Source: an uncultured Collinsella sp.
GTDB taxonomy: Bacteria; Actinomycetota; Coriobacteriia; Coriobacteriales; Coriobacteriaceae
DNA: 64,000 bases
Assembly: GCA_900542155.1 (NCBI GenBank)
Contig: UQMD01000002.1
Span: forward strand, 124,001 to 188,000
Direction: 5' to 3'
Every line of letters starts with the position of its first letter. The first letter of the stretch is position 1. Below, piece after piece: positions 8,900-18,547 of this stretch. The position numbers and the translations under genes are program-made. The notes under the pieces are model-generated. The model was not told where the DNA came from. It searched no databases and worked only from the letters and a program-made list of their open reading frames with translations.

Positions 8900-10459
8900 T
8901 TACTCCACCTCGCTCTGAGCGGTCTCGGTACCGAACACAGCGCGGTACATCGGCGTCGCGTGAAGTTCCTCGGTGCTCTGCTCGAGCACGATGCCGGTCG
9001 CGGTCTCCACGCCGTGCACGAGAGGCAGCGGGGTGGCGATGCCAAACCACAAGATCATGACAGCCAGGATGATTTCGGGGATAAGCATGAGCGCCGGGGC
9101 CTCATGCTTGCCCATGCCCTGGGGCGCATGGCCGAATACCGACTTGAGTGCGATGCGGGTGAGCGCGGAGATGGCCACGGTAAGACCGAGGGCGACCACG
9201 ACGACCAGCCACATGGGACCGGCGGTAACACCGGCGACAAAAGTCAGGAACTCGGAGATAAACATGCCAAAGGGCGGGAAGGCTGCAAGACCGAGCAGCG
9301 CCAGGATGGCGAGCGCGGCGGTTGCGGGAGCAACCTCGACGACGCCCTGGATCTTGGCCAGGCTACGCGTGCCAAAGGCGTGCTGGATGTTGCCGGACAC
9401 GCAGAAGGCAAGCGTCTTGGTAAAGCCGTGGAACACGCAGTGCAGCAGGGCTGCGGCGATACCCAGCTGGCCACCGATACCCAAGCACAGGGCGATAACG
9501 CCCACGTTCTCCACAGACGAGTAGGCAAAGCGGCGCTTGAGGTCGTCCTGGCGAAACATCGAAAGTGCCGCCACCAAAATGGACAGCGTGCCGACGATCA
9601 GCAGCAAAAGTTGCGGATACTCGGCGCCCACAGCTTGGATGGTAAAGCCGTAGAAACGCATGATCACAAGCATGGCGCACTTAAGCAGCACGCCCGAGAG
9701 CAGGGCCGAGACAGGGCTCGGGGCCTGGGAGTGGGCATCGGGCAGCCAAGTGTGCATGGGGAACAGACCAGCCTTGGTGCCAAAGCCGATCACGACAAAC
9801 GCAAAGGCGAGGCGCATGAGCGTCGGGTCGAACTGGTCGGCATACGGCAGCACGCACGACAGGAACGCGGCCTCGTGGGCGTTGGGAATCACGTCAGCTG
9901 CGTTGGCGTAGATCAGCAGCGTACCGAACAGGCCGAAGGCCACGCCTGCGGTGCAGACCATCGCATACTTCCAAGAAGCCTCGAGGGCCGTCTTGTTCTT
10001 GTAGATACCCACGAGGAACACGGTGGAAAGCGTGGTTGCCTCCACGGCGGCCCACGTGAGGATCATGTTGTTGGACAGACACGCGAGCAGCATGGTGAAC
10101 ACAAACAGGCTAAACAGCGCAAAATACTGCTTGGCGCGCTCGGCGGGCATGGAGCCCTCCTCGATATCGGCCTTTACATAGGGCAGCGAGAACAGCCCCG
10201 TAAGAAAACCGATAAAGCCGATGAGCAGCACAAAGATGGCGCCCAGCGAATCGAGGTGGAACCACAGGCCAAGAGCGCTCGCGGTGTCGCCGCTCATAAG
10301 GACGTCACCGGCCGTCATAATCGACAGCACCAGGACGGCTGCGACAGAGACCAGGTTGAGACCGGCAAACACGTTATAGGACGTGTTCTTGGGCAAAAAC
10401 GCCATGACCAGCGAGAACACCAAAGGAGTCGCGAGCAGGGCGAGAATCAACGTTTCCAT
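8900..10459 (-). CDS. hyfF: Hydrogenase-4 membrane subunit HyfF (NuoL/M/N-like)
   Basis: A 519-residue multi-pass membrane protein of the proton-translocating antiporter family. Segments typical of this family include TKAGLFPMHTWLPDAH and FRQDDLKRRFAYSS, with many hydrophobic helices. In Hyf-type complexes HyfF is one of three antiporter-like subunits proposed to couple formate oxidation to ion translocation. GAGGGGG and the hyfE stop lie immediately upstream. Confidence 0.93.
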   Translation of the reverse strand: METLILALLATPLVFSLVMAFLPKNTSYNVFAGLNLVSVAAVLVLSIMTAGDVLMSGDTASALGLWFHLDSLGAIFVLLIGFIGFLTGLFSLPYVKADIEEGSMPAERAKQYFALFSLFVFTMLLACLSNNMILTWAAVEATTLSTVFLVGIYKNKTALEASWKYAMVCTAGVAFGLFGTLLIYANAADVIPNAHEAAFLSCVLPYADQFDPTLMRLAFAFVVIGFGTKAGLFPMHTWLPDAHSQAPSPVSALLSGVLLKCAMLVIMRFYGFTIQAVGAEYPQLLLLIVGTLSILVAALSMFRQDDLKRRFAYSSVENVGVIALCLGIGGQLGIAAALLHCVFHGFTKTLAFCVSGNIQHAFGTRSLAKIQGVVEVAPATAALAILALLGLAAFPPFGMFISEFLTFVAGVTAGPMWLVVVVALGLTVAISALTRIALKSVFGHAPQGMGKHEAPALMLIPEIILAVMILWFGIATPLPLVHGVETATGIVLEQSTEELHATPMYRAVFGTETAQSEVE

Positions 10460-10462
10460 GGA

Positions 10463-11116
10463 CTACCCCCTCAGCTCGGACAGGTCGCGCGCATCGAGCG
10501 AGTGGGAGTCGTCCCAAATGCGACGCACGACAATGGACATTATGATGACGGCAAAGATGGCGTCGGTGGCGATACCGATCTCGATGATCTCGGGAGCGGT
10601 GGGGGCCAAAAGCGCGAGCGTCACATGGCTGCCGTTTTCCATAAGGCAGTATCCAAAGATCTGCTTCATGATGTTGCGCTGCGAGATGATACAGGTGAGG
10701 CCCACAAAGAAGTGAGCGAAGCTAATAGCGAGCGCAGGCGTTGCGACCTCGGCCGTGGGCAGGCTGATCTGCGTCACGACGGCAAAGCAGATCGCGACCT
10801 CCACGGCGATGATGCAGATGGCCCACGCGGGCTTAAGGCCAGCCTTGAGCGATGCGTCGCTCGGCTCGCCCATCTTCTTGTATGCGCGGTTGAGGATATA
10901 AGGGACCAGGACGACCTTGGTGATAAAGGCGGATCCAGCCCACATAAGCAGCTCCTGCGCACCGGTGGTGACACCGAGCGTAGCGAGCAGTCCCACGAGC
11001 ACCAGCGACTGCACCGCATACCAGCGGATAGCATGCTTGATGTTCTTTGAGACGACCACCATGGTGGACGTGACGATCAGAAGGCCGCCAAGGATGTTGA
11101 CGATCGAATAACCCAT
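10463..11116 (-). CDS. hyfE: Hydrogenase-4 membrane subunit HyfE
   Basis: A 217-residue membrane protein with several hydrophobic helices that matches the HyfE family and is distantly NuoK-like. HyfE is found in Hyf (FHL-2) complexes and not in the simpler Hyc complex. Its presence with HyfD and HyfF makes this an extended formate-hydrogen lyase. The ATG at 11116 has GGAGG upstream. The C-terminal tail is charged and cytoplasmic in appearance. Confidence 0.9.
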   Translation of the reverse strand: MGYSIVNILGGLLIVTSTMVVVSKNIKHAIRWYAVQSLVLVGLLATLGVTTGAQELLMWAGSAFITKVVLVPYILNRAYKKMGEPSDASLKAGLKPAWAICIIAVEVAICFAVVTQISLPTAEVATPALAISFAHFFVGLTCIISQRNIMKQIFGYCLMENGSHVTLALLAPTAPEIIEIGIATDAIFAVIIMSIVVRRIWDDSHSLDARDLSELRG

Positions 11117-11129
11117 GTCGTTCTACCTC

Positions 11130-12587
11130 CTAACCGATCCAGCTGGCCGAAAGCGGGCCGCTGACGATAACCATGATGATGAGCATGATGAACACGAACG
11201 CCATCGCGCGGGGAAGCGGGGCTCCCGCAGCGACCTCTTCGCTCGGCTCGCCGGGCAGGCAATAGCCCATCCACTTGAGGAACCAGGCAAAGGTGGCGAC
11301 AGTCTCGGCGACCATGATGCACACGAGCACCAGGATCGCGACGTTGCCGGCACCCACAGAGAAGCCGCCGGCGATGATCTGGAACTTCGAGAAGAACGTG
11401 TTCATGGGCGGCACGCCGGCAATGGCGAGCGCCGCGACACCAAAGCCCACGCCCGAAATCGGGTACTTCTTTACGATGCCGCGAAGCTTGGGCAGCATAC
11501 GCGTGCCGAGGGTGAAGGAGAACGAACCGGCAATCAGGAAGAACAGCGTCTTGGCGAAAGCGTGGTTAAAGATGTGGCAAACAGCGCCATCAAAGGCCAG
11601 CTGGCTGCCAAAGACCGAAAGGCCCAGACCAAAGAACACATAGGAGAGCTGGGCGATCGTGGAGAAGGCCAGCAGACGCTTCATGTCCTTTTGCGGCAGG
11701 TACATAAGGAAACCAAAGAGCATGGTGACCATGGCGTCGATAATGGCAACCCAGCCCACGATCTCGGGAATCTCGCCGGCAGAAACGAGTGCACGCGCGA
11801 ACACGCACACGCCGACCTTGACCATCGAGGCACCATGCAGGTAGGCCGAAACAGGCGTCGGCGCCTCCATGGCCGAAGGCAGCCACATGTACATGGGAAC
11901 CTGTGCGGACTTGGCCCAGGCCGCAAACAACACGAGCAAAAGGACGATGGCCTTGAGCTTGGCATCGAGGCCGGCAATCGCGGTAATGGCGAAGGTGCCG
12001 GTGTGGGCAAACACAATGGCGGCGCCCAGATACAGGCCGAGCGCACCGATATGCGTGATGATCAGAGCCTTCATGCCGGCCTTCTTGGCCGTAGGCGTCA
12101 TGTAGTAGCTAATAAGGCCCCAAGAGCACGCACCCGTGATCTCAAAGAACACGAGCTGGCCCAAAAGGGTCGAGCTGTACACGAGGCCGGCCATGGCGCC
12201 GATGAAGGTCGCGAGGTATGCGTAGAAGCGACGACGCGGCGCGTCGGGATGCTCACGGTTATTCTCGCTCATATAGGGAATCGAATAGATCACGACAAGC
12301 AGGCCGATACCCACAAAGGCGGGCGCGAGCAGCGTGCTCATGCGATCGAAGGTGAATCCCATGACGAGGGTCTGCCCAAACGAGATCAGGGGGACCTGCG
12401 TGTCGGGCATGCCGGCGCCGGCGAAATTCGCGGCGAGGGCGATGGTGCAGGCCGTCGAGACGGCGGAACCCAAAACGCTGAACCACTTGGCGTACGGACG
12501 GGGGAACAGGGCGACGAGCACCGAGGCCACCATCGGGGCCGCGATAGCGACCAAGCCGAGAAGGGACAGACTGACTGCAAATGACAT
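11130..12587 (-). CDS. hyfD: Hydrogenase-4 membrane subunit HyfD (antiporter-like)
   Basis: A 485-residue antiporter-like subunit of the NuoL/MrpA superfamily. Typical segments include AKSAQVPMYMWLPSAMEAP and LPQKDMKRLLAFSTIAQ. It is predicted to be all membrane helices and would form part of the ion-pumping arm. The start ATG has AAGGGAG upstream. The gene is 15 bases from hyfC and 13 from hyfE, consistent with one transcript. Confidence 0.92.
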   Translation of the reverse strand: MSFAVSLSLLGLVAIAAPMVASVLVALFPRPYAKWFSVLGSAVSTACTIALAANFAGAGMPDTQVPLISFGQTLVMGFTFDRMSTLLAPAFVGIGLLVVIYSIPYMSENNREHPDAPRRRFYAYLATFIGAMAGLVYSSTLLGQLVFFEITGACSWGLISYYMTPTAKKAGMKALIITHIGALGLYLGAAIVFAHTGTFAITAIAGLDAKLKAIVLLLVLFAAWAKSAQVPMYMWLPSAMEAPTPVSAYLHGASMVKVGVCVFARALVSAGEIPEIVGWVAIIDAMVTMLFGFLMYLPQKDMKRLLAFSTIAQLSYVFFGLGLSVFGSQLAFDGAVCHIFNHAFAKTLFFLIAGSFSFTLGTRMLPKLRGIVKKYPISGVGFGVAALAIAGVPPMNTFFSKFQIIAGGFSVGAGNVAILVLVCIMVAETVATFAWFLKWMGYCLPGEPSEEVAAGAPLPRAMAFVFIMLIIMVIVSGPLSASWIG

Positions 12588-12602
12588 TGTTTCTCCCTTC
12601 TC

Positions 12603-13529
12603 CTACACGCCGACGACCACGAAGACAAACGCCAGAACGGCGATGCCCACGACGGCCCAGGTCTGATTGCCAAGTACCTTAAAGCGCGAACGCGAGCAGG
12701 AGTTCTCGATCACGCCGCACACGACAAAGTCGACCAGGCACTTAACAAGGAAGATGACCGCGCCCAGAACAGCGGCGGCACCCACGGTTGCAGGCTCGCC
12801 CCAGGGGACGAAGATCGCGCAGAACCAGGCGACGACCAGGACCTGCTTCATGGACATGGCGAGCTTGGCCATGGCGAGCGACGGGCCGGAAAGCTCGGCG
12901 AGCGGACCTTCCTGAAGCTCCTGCTCGGCCTCGGCCTGGTCAAACGGCAGCTTGCCGAGTTCCATGTAGCAGGCGATCGCAAAGGCGATGCCGGCGAGGA
13001 TCACGGCGACCGGCGCGTCGATGGCACCCGTCATGATGTGCTGACCCATAGTGGCGATGTCGGTGGAACCGCACACCAGGGCCGCGGCAAACAGCGCCAG
13101 CAGCATGGACGGCTCGATGAGCACGCTCATGAGCAGCTCGCGAACGCCGCCGATACCGGCGTAGGCGTTGGACGAATCCACACCGCAGAGGGCGAAGAAG
13201 AAGCGGGCGAGCGCAAGGCTGTACATGATGGTGATGGCGTCACCAAAGACCGGGATGGGGCTTTGTGCCGTAAAGAGCGGCAGGCCCATCGCGAGCATAA
13301 AGGCGACGGCGAGGAACAGCGGCGGCATAATGCGAAGCGCAAAGCTCGCGTCCTCGCTCTGGGACTCGGGGCGCGCAAAGAGCTTGGCCAGGTCGCGATA
13401 GTCCTGCATGATGCTGGGGCCGCGACGGTTGTGCATCTTGGCGCGGATCACGCGACCGAGACCGGAGAAGAACGGCGCGACGGCCATAACGACCACGCCC
13501 TGCAGAACGGCAAGTACGATGTTGTTCAT
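12603..13529 (-). CDS. hyfC: Formate hydrogenlyase membrane subunit HyfC/HycD (NuoH-like)
   Basis: A 308-residue homologue of NuoH, the membrane anchor that contacts the soluble hydrogenase arm. The loop GRVIRAKMHNRRGPSIMQDY and the acidic ELGKLPFDQAEAEQEL are characteristic. About eight membrane helices are expected. AAGGAGGGG lies before the ATG. Context: between hyfB and hyfD. Confidence 0.94.
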   Translation of the reverse strand: MNNIVLAVLQGVVVMAVAPFFSGLGRVIRAKMHNRRGPSIMQDYRDLAKLFARPESQSEDASFALRIMPPLFLAVAFMLAMGLPLFTAQSPIPVFGDAITIMYSLALARFFFALCGVDSSNAYAGIGGVRELLMSVLIEPSMLLALFAAALVCGSTDIATMGQHIMTGAIDAPVAVILAGIAFAIACYMELGKLPFDQAEAEQELQEGPLAELSGPSLAMAKLAMSMKQVLVVAWFCAIFVPWGEPATVGAAAVLGAVIFLVKCLVDFVVCGVIENSCSRSRFKVLGNQTWAVVGIAVLAFVFVVVGV

Positions 13530-13541
13530 GCTCTCCCCTCC

Positions 13542-15560
13542 TTAACCCATTTGCACGGCGAGCACGAGGAACACCACGAGTGCCGCGACGATGTAGCAGA
13601 TATAGATGCTGTAGTTGCCGCCCTCGAGCTTAGTCGCGAGGTCGGCGAGCTTCTCGACACCCTTATGCGGGGCATCGACGAGGACCTTGTCGGGTACGGG
13701 CTCCACAGCTTCGGCCACACCGGTGAGCTTCTGGAAGAAATGCGCGATGGACCAGCAGACGGCCGTGCAGCGGTCGCGCAGCGTGTAGAGCGGCTGCATA
13801 AACCAGGACACCTCTGAGGCAAAGGTCGTGGCCACGACGGGCATATGCTCGTTGGGAGCATAGCCGCATGCCCACGGCTGGGACTTCTGCACTTTGCCGA
13901 CGGTCTTGAGCTTGCGATAACCGCAGGCAAGGCCGACAAGCACCACGAGCGCAAGAGCGATCGCGGGCGTGGAGGTGGCAGCGCCGGAGTACTGGTTCAT
14001 GAGCTCCATGCCCTCGGCGGCAAACACGCCACCGTACGGATGCAGCACGGACGCGGCGACATCGACCAGCACGGGCGCGATCACGGGAGCGCCAATGCCC
14101 AGCACGACGCAGATGGCTGCGAGCAGGCCCTGCGCAAACACCATGGGGGCGGGAACCTCCTTGGCATTGGCCGCGGCCTCGGAGCGGGGCGCGGAGGCAA
14201 AGGAGACGCCATAGGCCTTGACGAAGCACGTGACGGCCAGCGCGCCGGTAATGGCAAGCGCGACGGCAGCGAACACGGCCACGATCATGACGGCCTTGTC
14301 GCCCTGCATGGCGGCATTAAACAACGACTGGTAGGTAAACCACTCGGACACAAAGCCGTTGAAGGGCGGGATGGCCGAGATGGCAAGCGCGCCAATAAGG
14401 AAGCAGATGGCCGTTGCCGGCATACGGCGGAGCAGGCCGCCCATCTTCTCCATATTGCGCGTACCCGTGGAGTACAGCAGCGCACCGGCGCCCAAGAACA
14501 GCTCGCCCTTAAACATCGCGTGGTTAAACGTGTGGTAGAGGGCGGCCATCAGAGCCAGGACGGCGATGCCGACCGAGTTGAGCGCCATGGCGGCCATGGA
14601 GGCGCCGACGCCGAGCAGAATGATGCCGATATTCTCGACGGAGTGATAGGCCAGCAGGCGCTTGATGTCATGCTCCTGCAGGGCGAAGGCCACGCCGAGA
14701 ACCGACGAGATCGCACCGAAGACCATGACCATAAGACCCCACCAGACCTGAACGCCCGAGGCGGAGAGCAGGTCGAGACCAACCTTGAGGATGCCGAAGA
14801 TACCGATCTTGATCATGCCACCGGACATGAGGGCACTCACGTTGGACGGCGCCTCGGGATGTGCCTTGGGCAGCCAGCCGTGCAGCGGGATGATACCGGC
14901 CTTGGCGCCAAAGCCAAAGAAGGCGAGCACGAAGCACACGGATGCGACCGCGGGGCTAAACTGCGTAGCGCGGAAATCCGCAAAGGCAAACGAACCACCG
15001 GCGAAGTTGGTCATGGTGAGGAAGCTCGCCATGATGAGCACAAAGCCCACGTGCGCGATTACAAAGTAGAGCCAACCGCCATGGATGGAGTTCTCGTTCT
15101 CCTCGATCACGACCAGGAAGTACGAGGTCAGCGACATGAGCTCAAAGGCGACCAGGAACCAAAACACGTTGTCAGCAGTGATGACGAGCATCATGGACGC
15201 CACGAAGGTGTTAAAGAAGAAGCCGGCGCGGCCCTTTTTGCCCGGGTACTCATCAAAGTACTTGAGACCGTAGATCGAACCGGCAAACGCGAGCACCGAG
15301 ATGAGCGCCACGAACAGGCCGGACAGCTGATTGAGCAGCAGCTGGAAATGGGCAAACGGGAAGAACACGATGGTGTCGACCGACGTGACATCGCCCAGCA
15401 CGGCCTGGATACCGGCCACAAACGAAAGCACCGCGGCGACGGCGCCGATAAGGCAGCCGGCGGTCTTGGCGGCGTTATCGGCTTTGATCAGCAGAACCGA
15501 GGCGAGCGCACCGATGCACGAGACGGCAAGCGATGCGACAAACAGCGTCATGCTATCCAT
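13542..15560 (-). CDS. hyfB: Hydrogenase-4 membrane subunit HyfB (NuoL-like)
   Basis: A 672-residue NuoL/HyfB-type membrane subunit. The antiporter core includes GAKAGIIPLHGWLPKAHP and LQEHDIKRLLAYHSVENIG. A long C-terminal region with a cytoplasmic loop and a last helix (about residue 650 on) matches the extended HyfB/HycC form. The start overlaps the hyfA stop by 8 bases (ATGGATAG), so translation is likely coupled. Confidence 0.94.
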   Translation of the reverse strand: MDSMTLFVASLAVSCIGALASVLLIKADNAAKTAGCLIGAVAAVLSFVAGIQAVLGDVTSVDTIVFFPFAHFQLLLNQLSGLFVALISVLAFAGSIYGLKYFDEYPGKKGRAGFFFNTFVASMMLVITADNVFWFLVAFELMSLTSYFLVVIEENENSIHGGWLYFVIAHVGFVLIMASFLTMTNFAGGSFAFADFRATQFSPAVASVCFVLAFFGFGAKAGIIPLHGWLPKAHPEAPSNVSALMSGGMIKIGIFGILKVGLDLLSASGVQVWWGLMVMVFGAISSVLGVAFALQEHDIKRLLAYHSVENIGIILLGVGASMAAMALNSVGIAVLALMAALYHTFNHAMFKGELFLGAGALLYSTGTRNMEKMGGLLRRMPATAICFLIGALAISAIPPFNGFVSEWFTYQSLFNAAMQGDKAVMIVAVFAAVALAITGALAVTCFVKAYGVSFASAPRSEAAANAKEVPAPMVFAQGLLAAICVVLGIGAPVIAPVLVDVAASVLHPYGGVFAAEGMELMNQYSGAATSTPAIALALVVLVGLACGYRKLKTVGKVQKSQPWACGYAPNEHMPVVATTFASEVSWFMQPLYTLRDRCTAVCWSIAHFFQKLTGVAEAVEPVPDKVLVDAPHKGVEKLADLATKLEGGNYSIYICYIVAALVVFLVLAVQMG

Positions 15561-16170
15561 TGTTTACGCTCCCTTCTGCTTTCTCGGACAGGCCCTGGGC
15601 CACAGCGGTAACGTCGACAGCCGGACCGTTTTCGATCGAGCGCAGGCGCTTGGCCTCGTCGAGCTCGCGATCGGCCGCGCCGCCCATGACGGTCAGCGCC
15701 TTGGTGGGGCACGCCGCCACGCAATGCGGGCCGTCCGGATCGAAGGCGCACAGGTCGCACTTCACAGCGCAGGTGTACTGGCCGGGAGCCCACGTAAGCA
15801 GGCTGCTCAGGGACTTAGGATACGAAGGCGTCGGGTCGCACATGCCTGCGACACCGGCGATAGACGTGCCATCGGGATGGATGGCTCCAAAGGGGCACGC
15901 GATGGCGCACAGCCTGCACCCGATGCACTCCTGCTCCTTGACGTGGATGCGGTCGCCATCGTGCTCGATGGCATTCACCGGGCAAACCTCGGCGCAGGGG
16001 GCACCCTCGCAATGGTGGCAGGCAAGGGCGGCCGAAATACCGCCGGTCTTCACGAGCGCCAGGCGAGGCGTATCCTGAAGACCCTGCATCCGGTGGGCGT
16101 CGGCACAGGCGGACTGGCATGTTCCGCAGCCGATGCACCTCTCCGGGTTGATGTCGATGAAGCGGTTCAT
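15553..16170 (-). CDS. hyfA: Formate hydrogenlyase Fe-S protein HyfA/HycB
   Basis: A 205-residue electron carrier with four [4Fe-4S] clusters. The cysteine groups are CIGCGTCQSAC, CHHCEGAPCAEVCP, CIGCRLCAIACP, and CDLC with CVAACP. It is expected to accept electrons from FdhF. The start ATG at 16170 has AAAGGAAG at good spacing; a GTG two codons earlier is possible but touches the ribosome site. A 78-bp gap with a strong hairpin separates it from fdhF. Confidence 0.92.
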   Translation of the reverse strand: MNRFIDINPERCIGCGTCQSACADAHRMQGLQDTPRLALVKTGGISAALACHHCEGAPCAEVCPVNAIEHDGDRIHVKEQECIGCRLCAIACPFGAIHPDGTSIAGVAGMCDPTPSYPKSLSSLLTWAPGQYTCAVKCDLCAFDPDGPHCVAACPTKALTVMGGAADRELDEAKRLRSIENGPAVDVTAVAQGLSEKAEGSVNNG

Positions 16171-16192
16171 CCCCACTTCCTTTCAAAATAAC

Positions 16193-16227
16193 GGGCCGGG
16201 CTCCCGAACGTACGGGACGCCCGGCCC
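16193..16227 (-). promoter_or_regulatory. Intercistronic hairpin between fdhF and hyfA
   Basis: A stem of GGGCCGGGC with GCCCGGCCC extends inward through UCCCG/CGGGA to a small loop. On the transcribed strand it is preceded, not followed, by a T-run, so it is not a standard terminator. It may protect the upstream fdhF message or reduce expression of the downstream genes (inference). Confidence 0.6.
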
Positions 16228-16248
16228 AAAAAGCCAACGAGAACGGGA

Positions 16249-18471
16249 CTACACGATTTGATTCACGTGCGTCTCGTCGTCGAACTTGGCGGCGCCGGGC
16301 TCAACATCCTGGGGAGCGGCGGCGTCCACCAGAGCCTGCTTGAGCTCGGTGTACTGGCGCTCGACTTCACCCTCGGCCCAAACCTGGTCGGCAATGGCGT
16401 CGACCTGGCAGGCGGAGAACTTGTCCTCGGGCGTATGCGAGACCGGGTCGACCTTGTGCATGGTCAGCTCGTTGCACTTGCCGATCCACCACTGGTAGGT
16501 CATATAGACCGTGCCCTTGTTGATACGGTCGCTCACGTCGGCGCGGCTGTATACCTGGCCGCGGCGGCTGTGAATCGAGACGATGTCGCCGTTCTTGATG
16601 CCGCGCGCCTGGGCGTCCGCGGGATTCATGCGGACAAAGCCGGGCTCGTCGGCAAGCAGCGCCAGCGTCTTGCAGTTGCCGGTCATCGAGCGGCAGCTGT
16701 AGTGGCCGACCTCGCGGACGGTGCACAGGATGAGTGGGTACTCATCGTCGGGAAGCTCGGAGGGCGCCTCCCAGTCGTGCGCCATCAGGTTGGCGCGGCC
16801 GTCCTTGGTGGTGAACTTGCCACCAGCGAACATGTCGGCCGTACCGTGGTCGTTCACATCGGTGCTCTTGACAGGCCACTGAGCGTAGCCGCCCTCGGGA
16901 GCCATCTTCTCGTAGGTCGCGCCCACAAAGTTGGGGCACAGGCTAATGCACTCGTTCCAGATCTGCTCGGTGTTGTCGTAGTGCATGGGGTAGCCCATGC
17001 GCGTGGACAGGTCCGCGAAGATCTCCCAGTCGTGACGGCACTCGCCCTTGGGCGGAACGGCCGCGTCAAAGTGCTGGAAGCTACGGTCGGATGCGGTAAA
17101 GACACCCTCGTGCTCGCCCCAAGAGGTGGCAGGCAGGATGACGTCGGCGAGCATAGTCGTCTGCGTCATAAAGATGTCTTGGCAAATGAACAGATCCAGC
17201 TCGGAGAGCGTCTTGCGCATACCGGCCGAATCGGGCTCGGTCTGGACCGGGTCCTCGCCGTAGTTGTAGAAACAGTGCACCTTGCCCTCGTCGACCAGGT
17301 GACCCAGGTCGGTGAGCTTGTAGCCCTCCTCGAGCGGGAGCTTTTCCTCGGGCACGCCCCAGGCCTTGGCAAACTTGGCGCGAGCGGCGGGGTCGGTGAC
17401 TTTCTGGTAACCAGGGTACAGGTTGGGCAGCATGCCCATATCGCAGGAGCCCTGGACGTTATTCTGGCCACGCACGGGCGCGAGACCGGAGTTGGGTTTG
17501 CCGATCTGGCCGGCAACGCAGGCGATGGAGGCGATGGTGTGCACCGTCTTCAGGTTCTGCTTCTGCTGGCATACGCCCATGCCCCAGCCAATGATGGCAG
17601 AAGGCTTCGCCGTGGCGTACATCTCGGCAGCTTGGTGGATCAGCGCGGGCTCGACACCCGTGATGTCCTGTACGGATTCGGGAGTGTAGTTCTTGATGGT
17701 CTCCCACCACTCGTCAAAGCCGTTCGTATGCTCGGCGACGAATTCCTTGTCGTAGAGGCCATCGTTGACCAGACAGTTGGCAAAGGCGTTGAGGAACGCA
17801 ACATTGCAACCGTTCTTGATCGGAAGGTAGATATCGGCGATGCGCGCAGTTTCGATATGGCGCGGGTCGGCGACGATGATCTTGCAACCCTTTTCTTTGG
17901 CTCGCACGATACGCCTTGCGACGATGGGGTGCGAATCGGCAGGGTTATAGCCGAAGAGGAAAATGCAGCCCGCATCCTCCATACCGGGGATGGAGCATGA
18001 CATGCAACCTGAACCAACCGTGTCCATCAGACCGAGGACAGTAGGGCCGTGTCAAGTACGGGCGCAGTTGTCCACGCTGTGGGTGCCGATGCACGCACGC
18101 GTAAACTTCTGCATGACGTAGTTCGCCTCATTGCCGCCGCCTCGCGAAGAGCCGGTGGTCATGACAGCGTTAGGACCATATTCGTCAATTATGGCCTGCA
18201 TCTTAGATGCGGTGAAATCCAGTGCCTCGTCCCAGCTTACGCGCTCAAGATCCGCGCCCTTGGTGCGGCGGATCATCGGGTGCAGTACGCGAGGAGTCAA
18301 GATCTTGGTGTCGTTGATGAAGTCGTAGCCGCTCATGCCCTTGAGGCACAGCTCGCCCTGATTGGTGATGCCGTTAAGCGGTTCGGTACCCACGACCTGG
18401 CCGTTTTGGACCAGGAGGTTAAACTGGCAACCGGCGCCGCAGTACGGGCAGATCACTTTATGCTTCTCCAT
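16249..18471 (-). CDS. fdhF: Formate dehydrogenase H, selenocysteine-containing (UGA read through)
   Basis: A 740-residue formate dehydrogenase catalytic subunit interrupted by one in-frame TGA at 18054-18052, codon 140. E. coli FdhF also has Sec140, followed as here by HGP. Cluster ligands Cys8, Cys11, Cys15 and Cys42 (CPYCGAGC, LCLKG) match E. coli positions. Downstream come FLFGYNPADSHPIV and other MopB motifs. The start is ATG 18471 with GGAGGG upstream. A SECIS-like hairpin follows the TGA with the loop at the same distance as in E. coli. The enzyme oxidises formate to CO2 in the cytoplasm, using bis-MGD molybdenum and Se. A standard caller would split it into two genes or report a pseudogene. 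Confidence 0.96.
18022..18054 (-). promoter_or_regulatory. Selenocysteine codon and SECIS hairpin in fdhF
   Basis: TGA occupies 18054-18052. The hairpin at 18039-18022 pairs GUCC/GGAC and UC/GA around the loop GGUCU, with one bulged U. Eighteen bases separate UGA from GGUCU, the same as in E. coli fdhF as I recall it. The GGUCU loop is the known SelB contact. In E. coli the bulged U is on the 5' side; here the best pairing puts it on the 3' side. Confidence 0.88.
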
Positions 18472-18547
18472 GACACCCTCCTTCCTTTCTCTGCTACCGA
18501 TTAATCGGTACGTATTTGACAATCGTTGGGCCTGTATGGCCGCCCGC

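Noticed and set aside
8291..11050. Long plus-strand open frame of over 900 codons opposite hyfG, hyfF and hyfE
   Set aside because: It is antisense to well-supported genes, is rich in low-complexity His/Gly/Asp residues and has no family features. Long antisense frames are common at this GC content.
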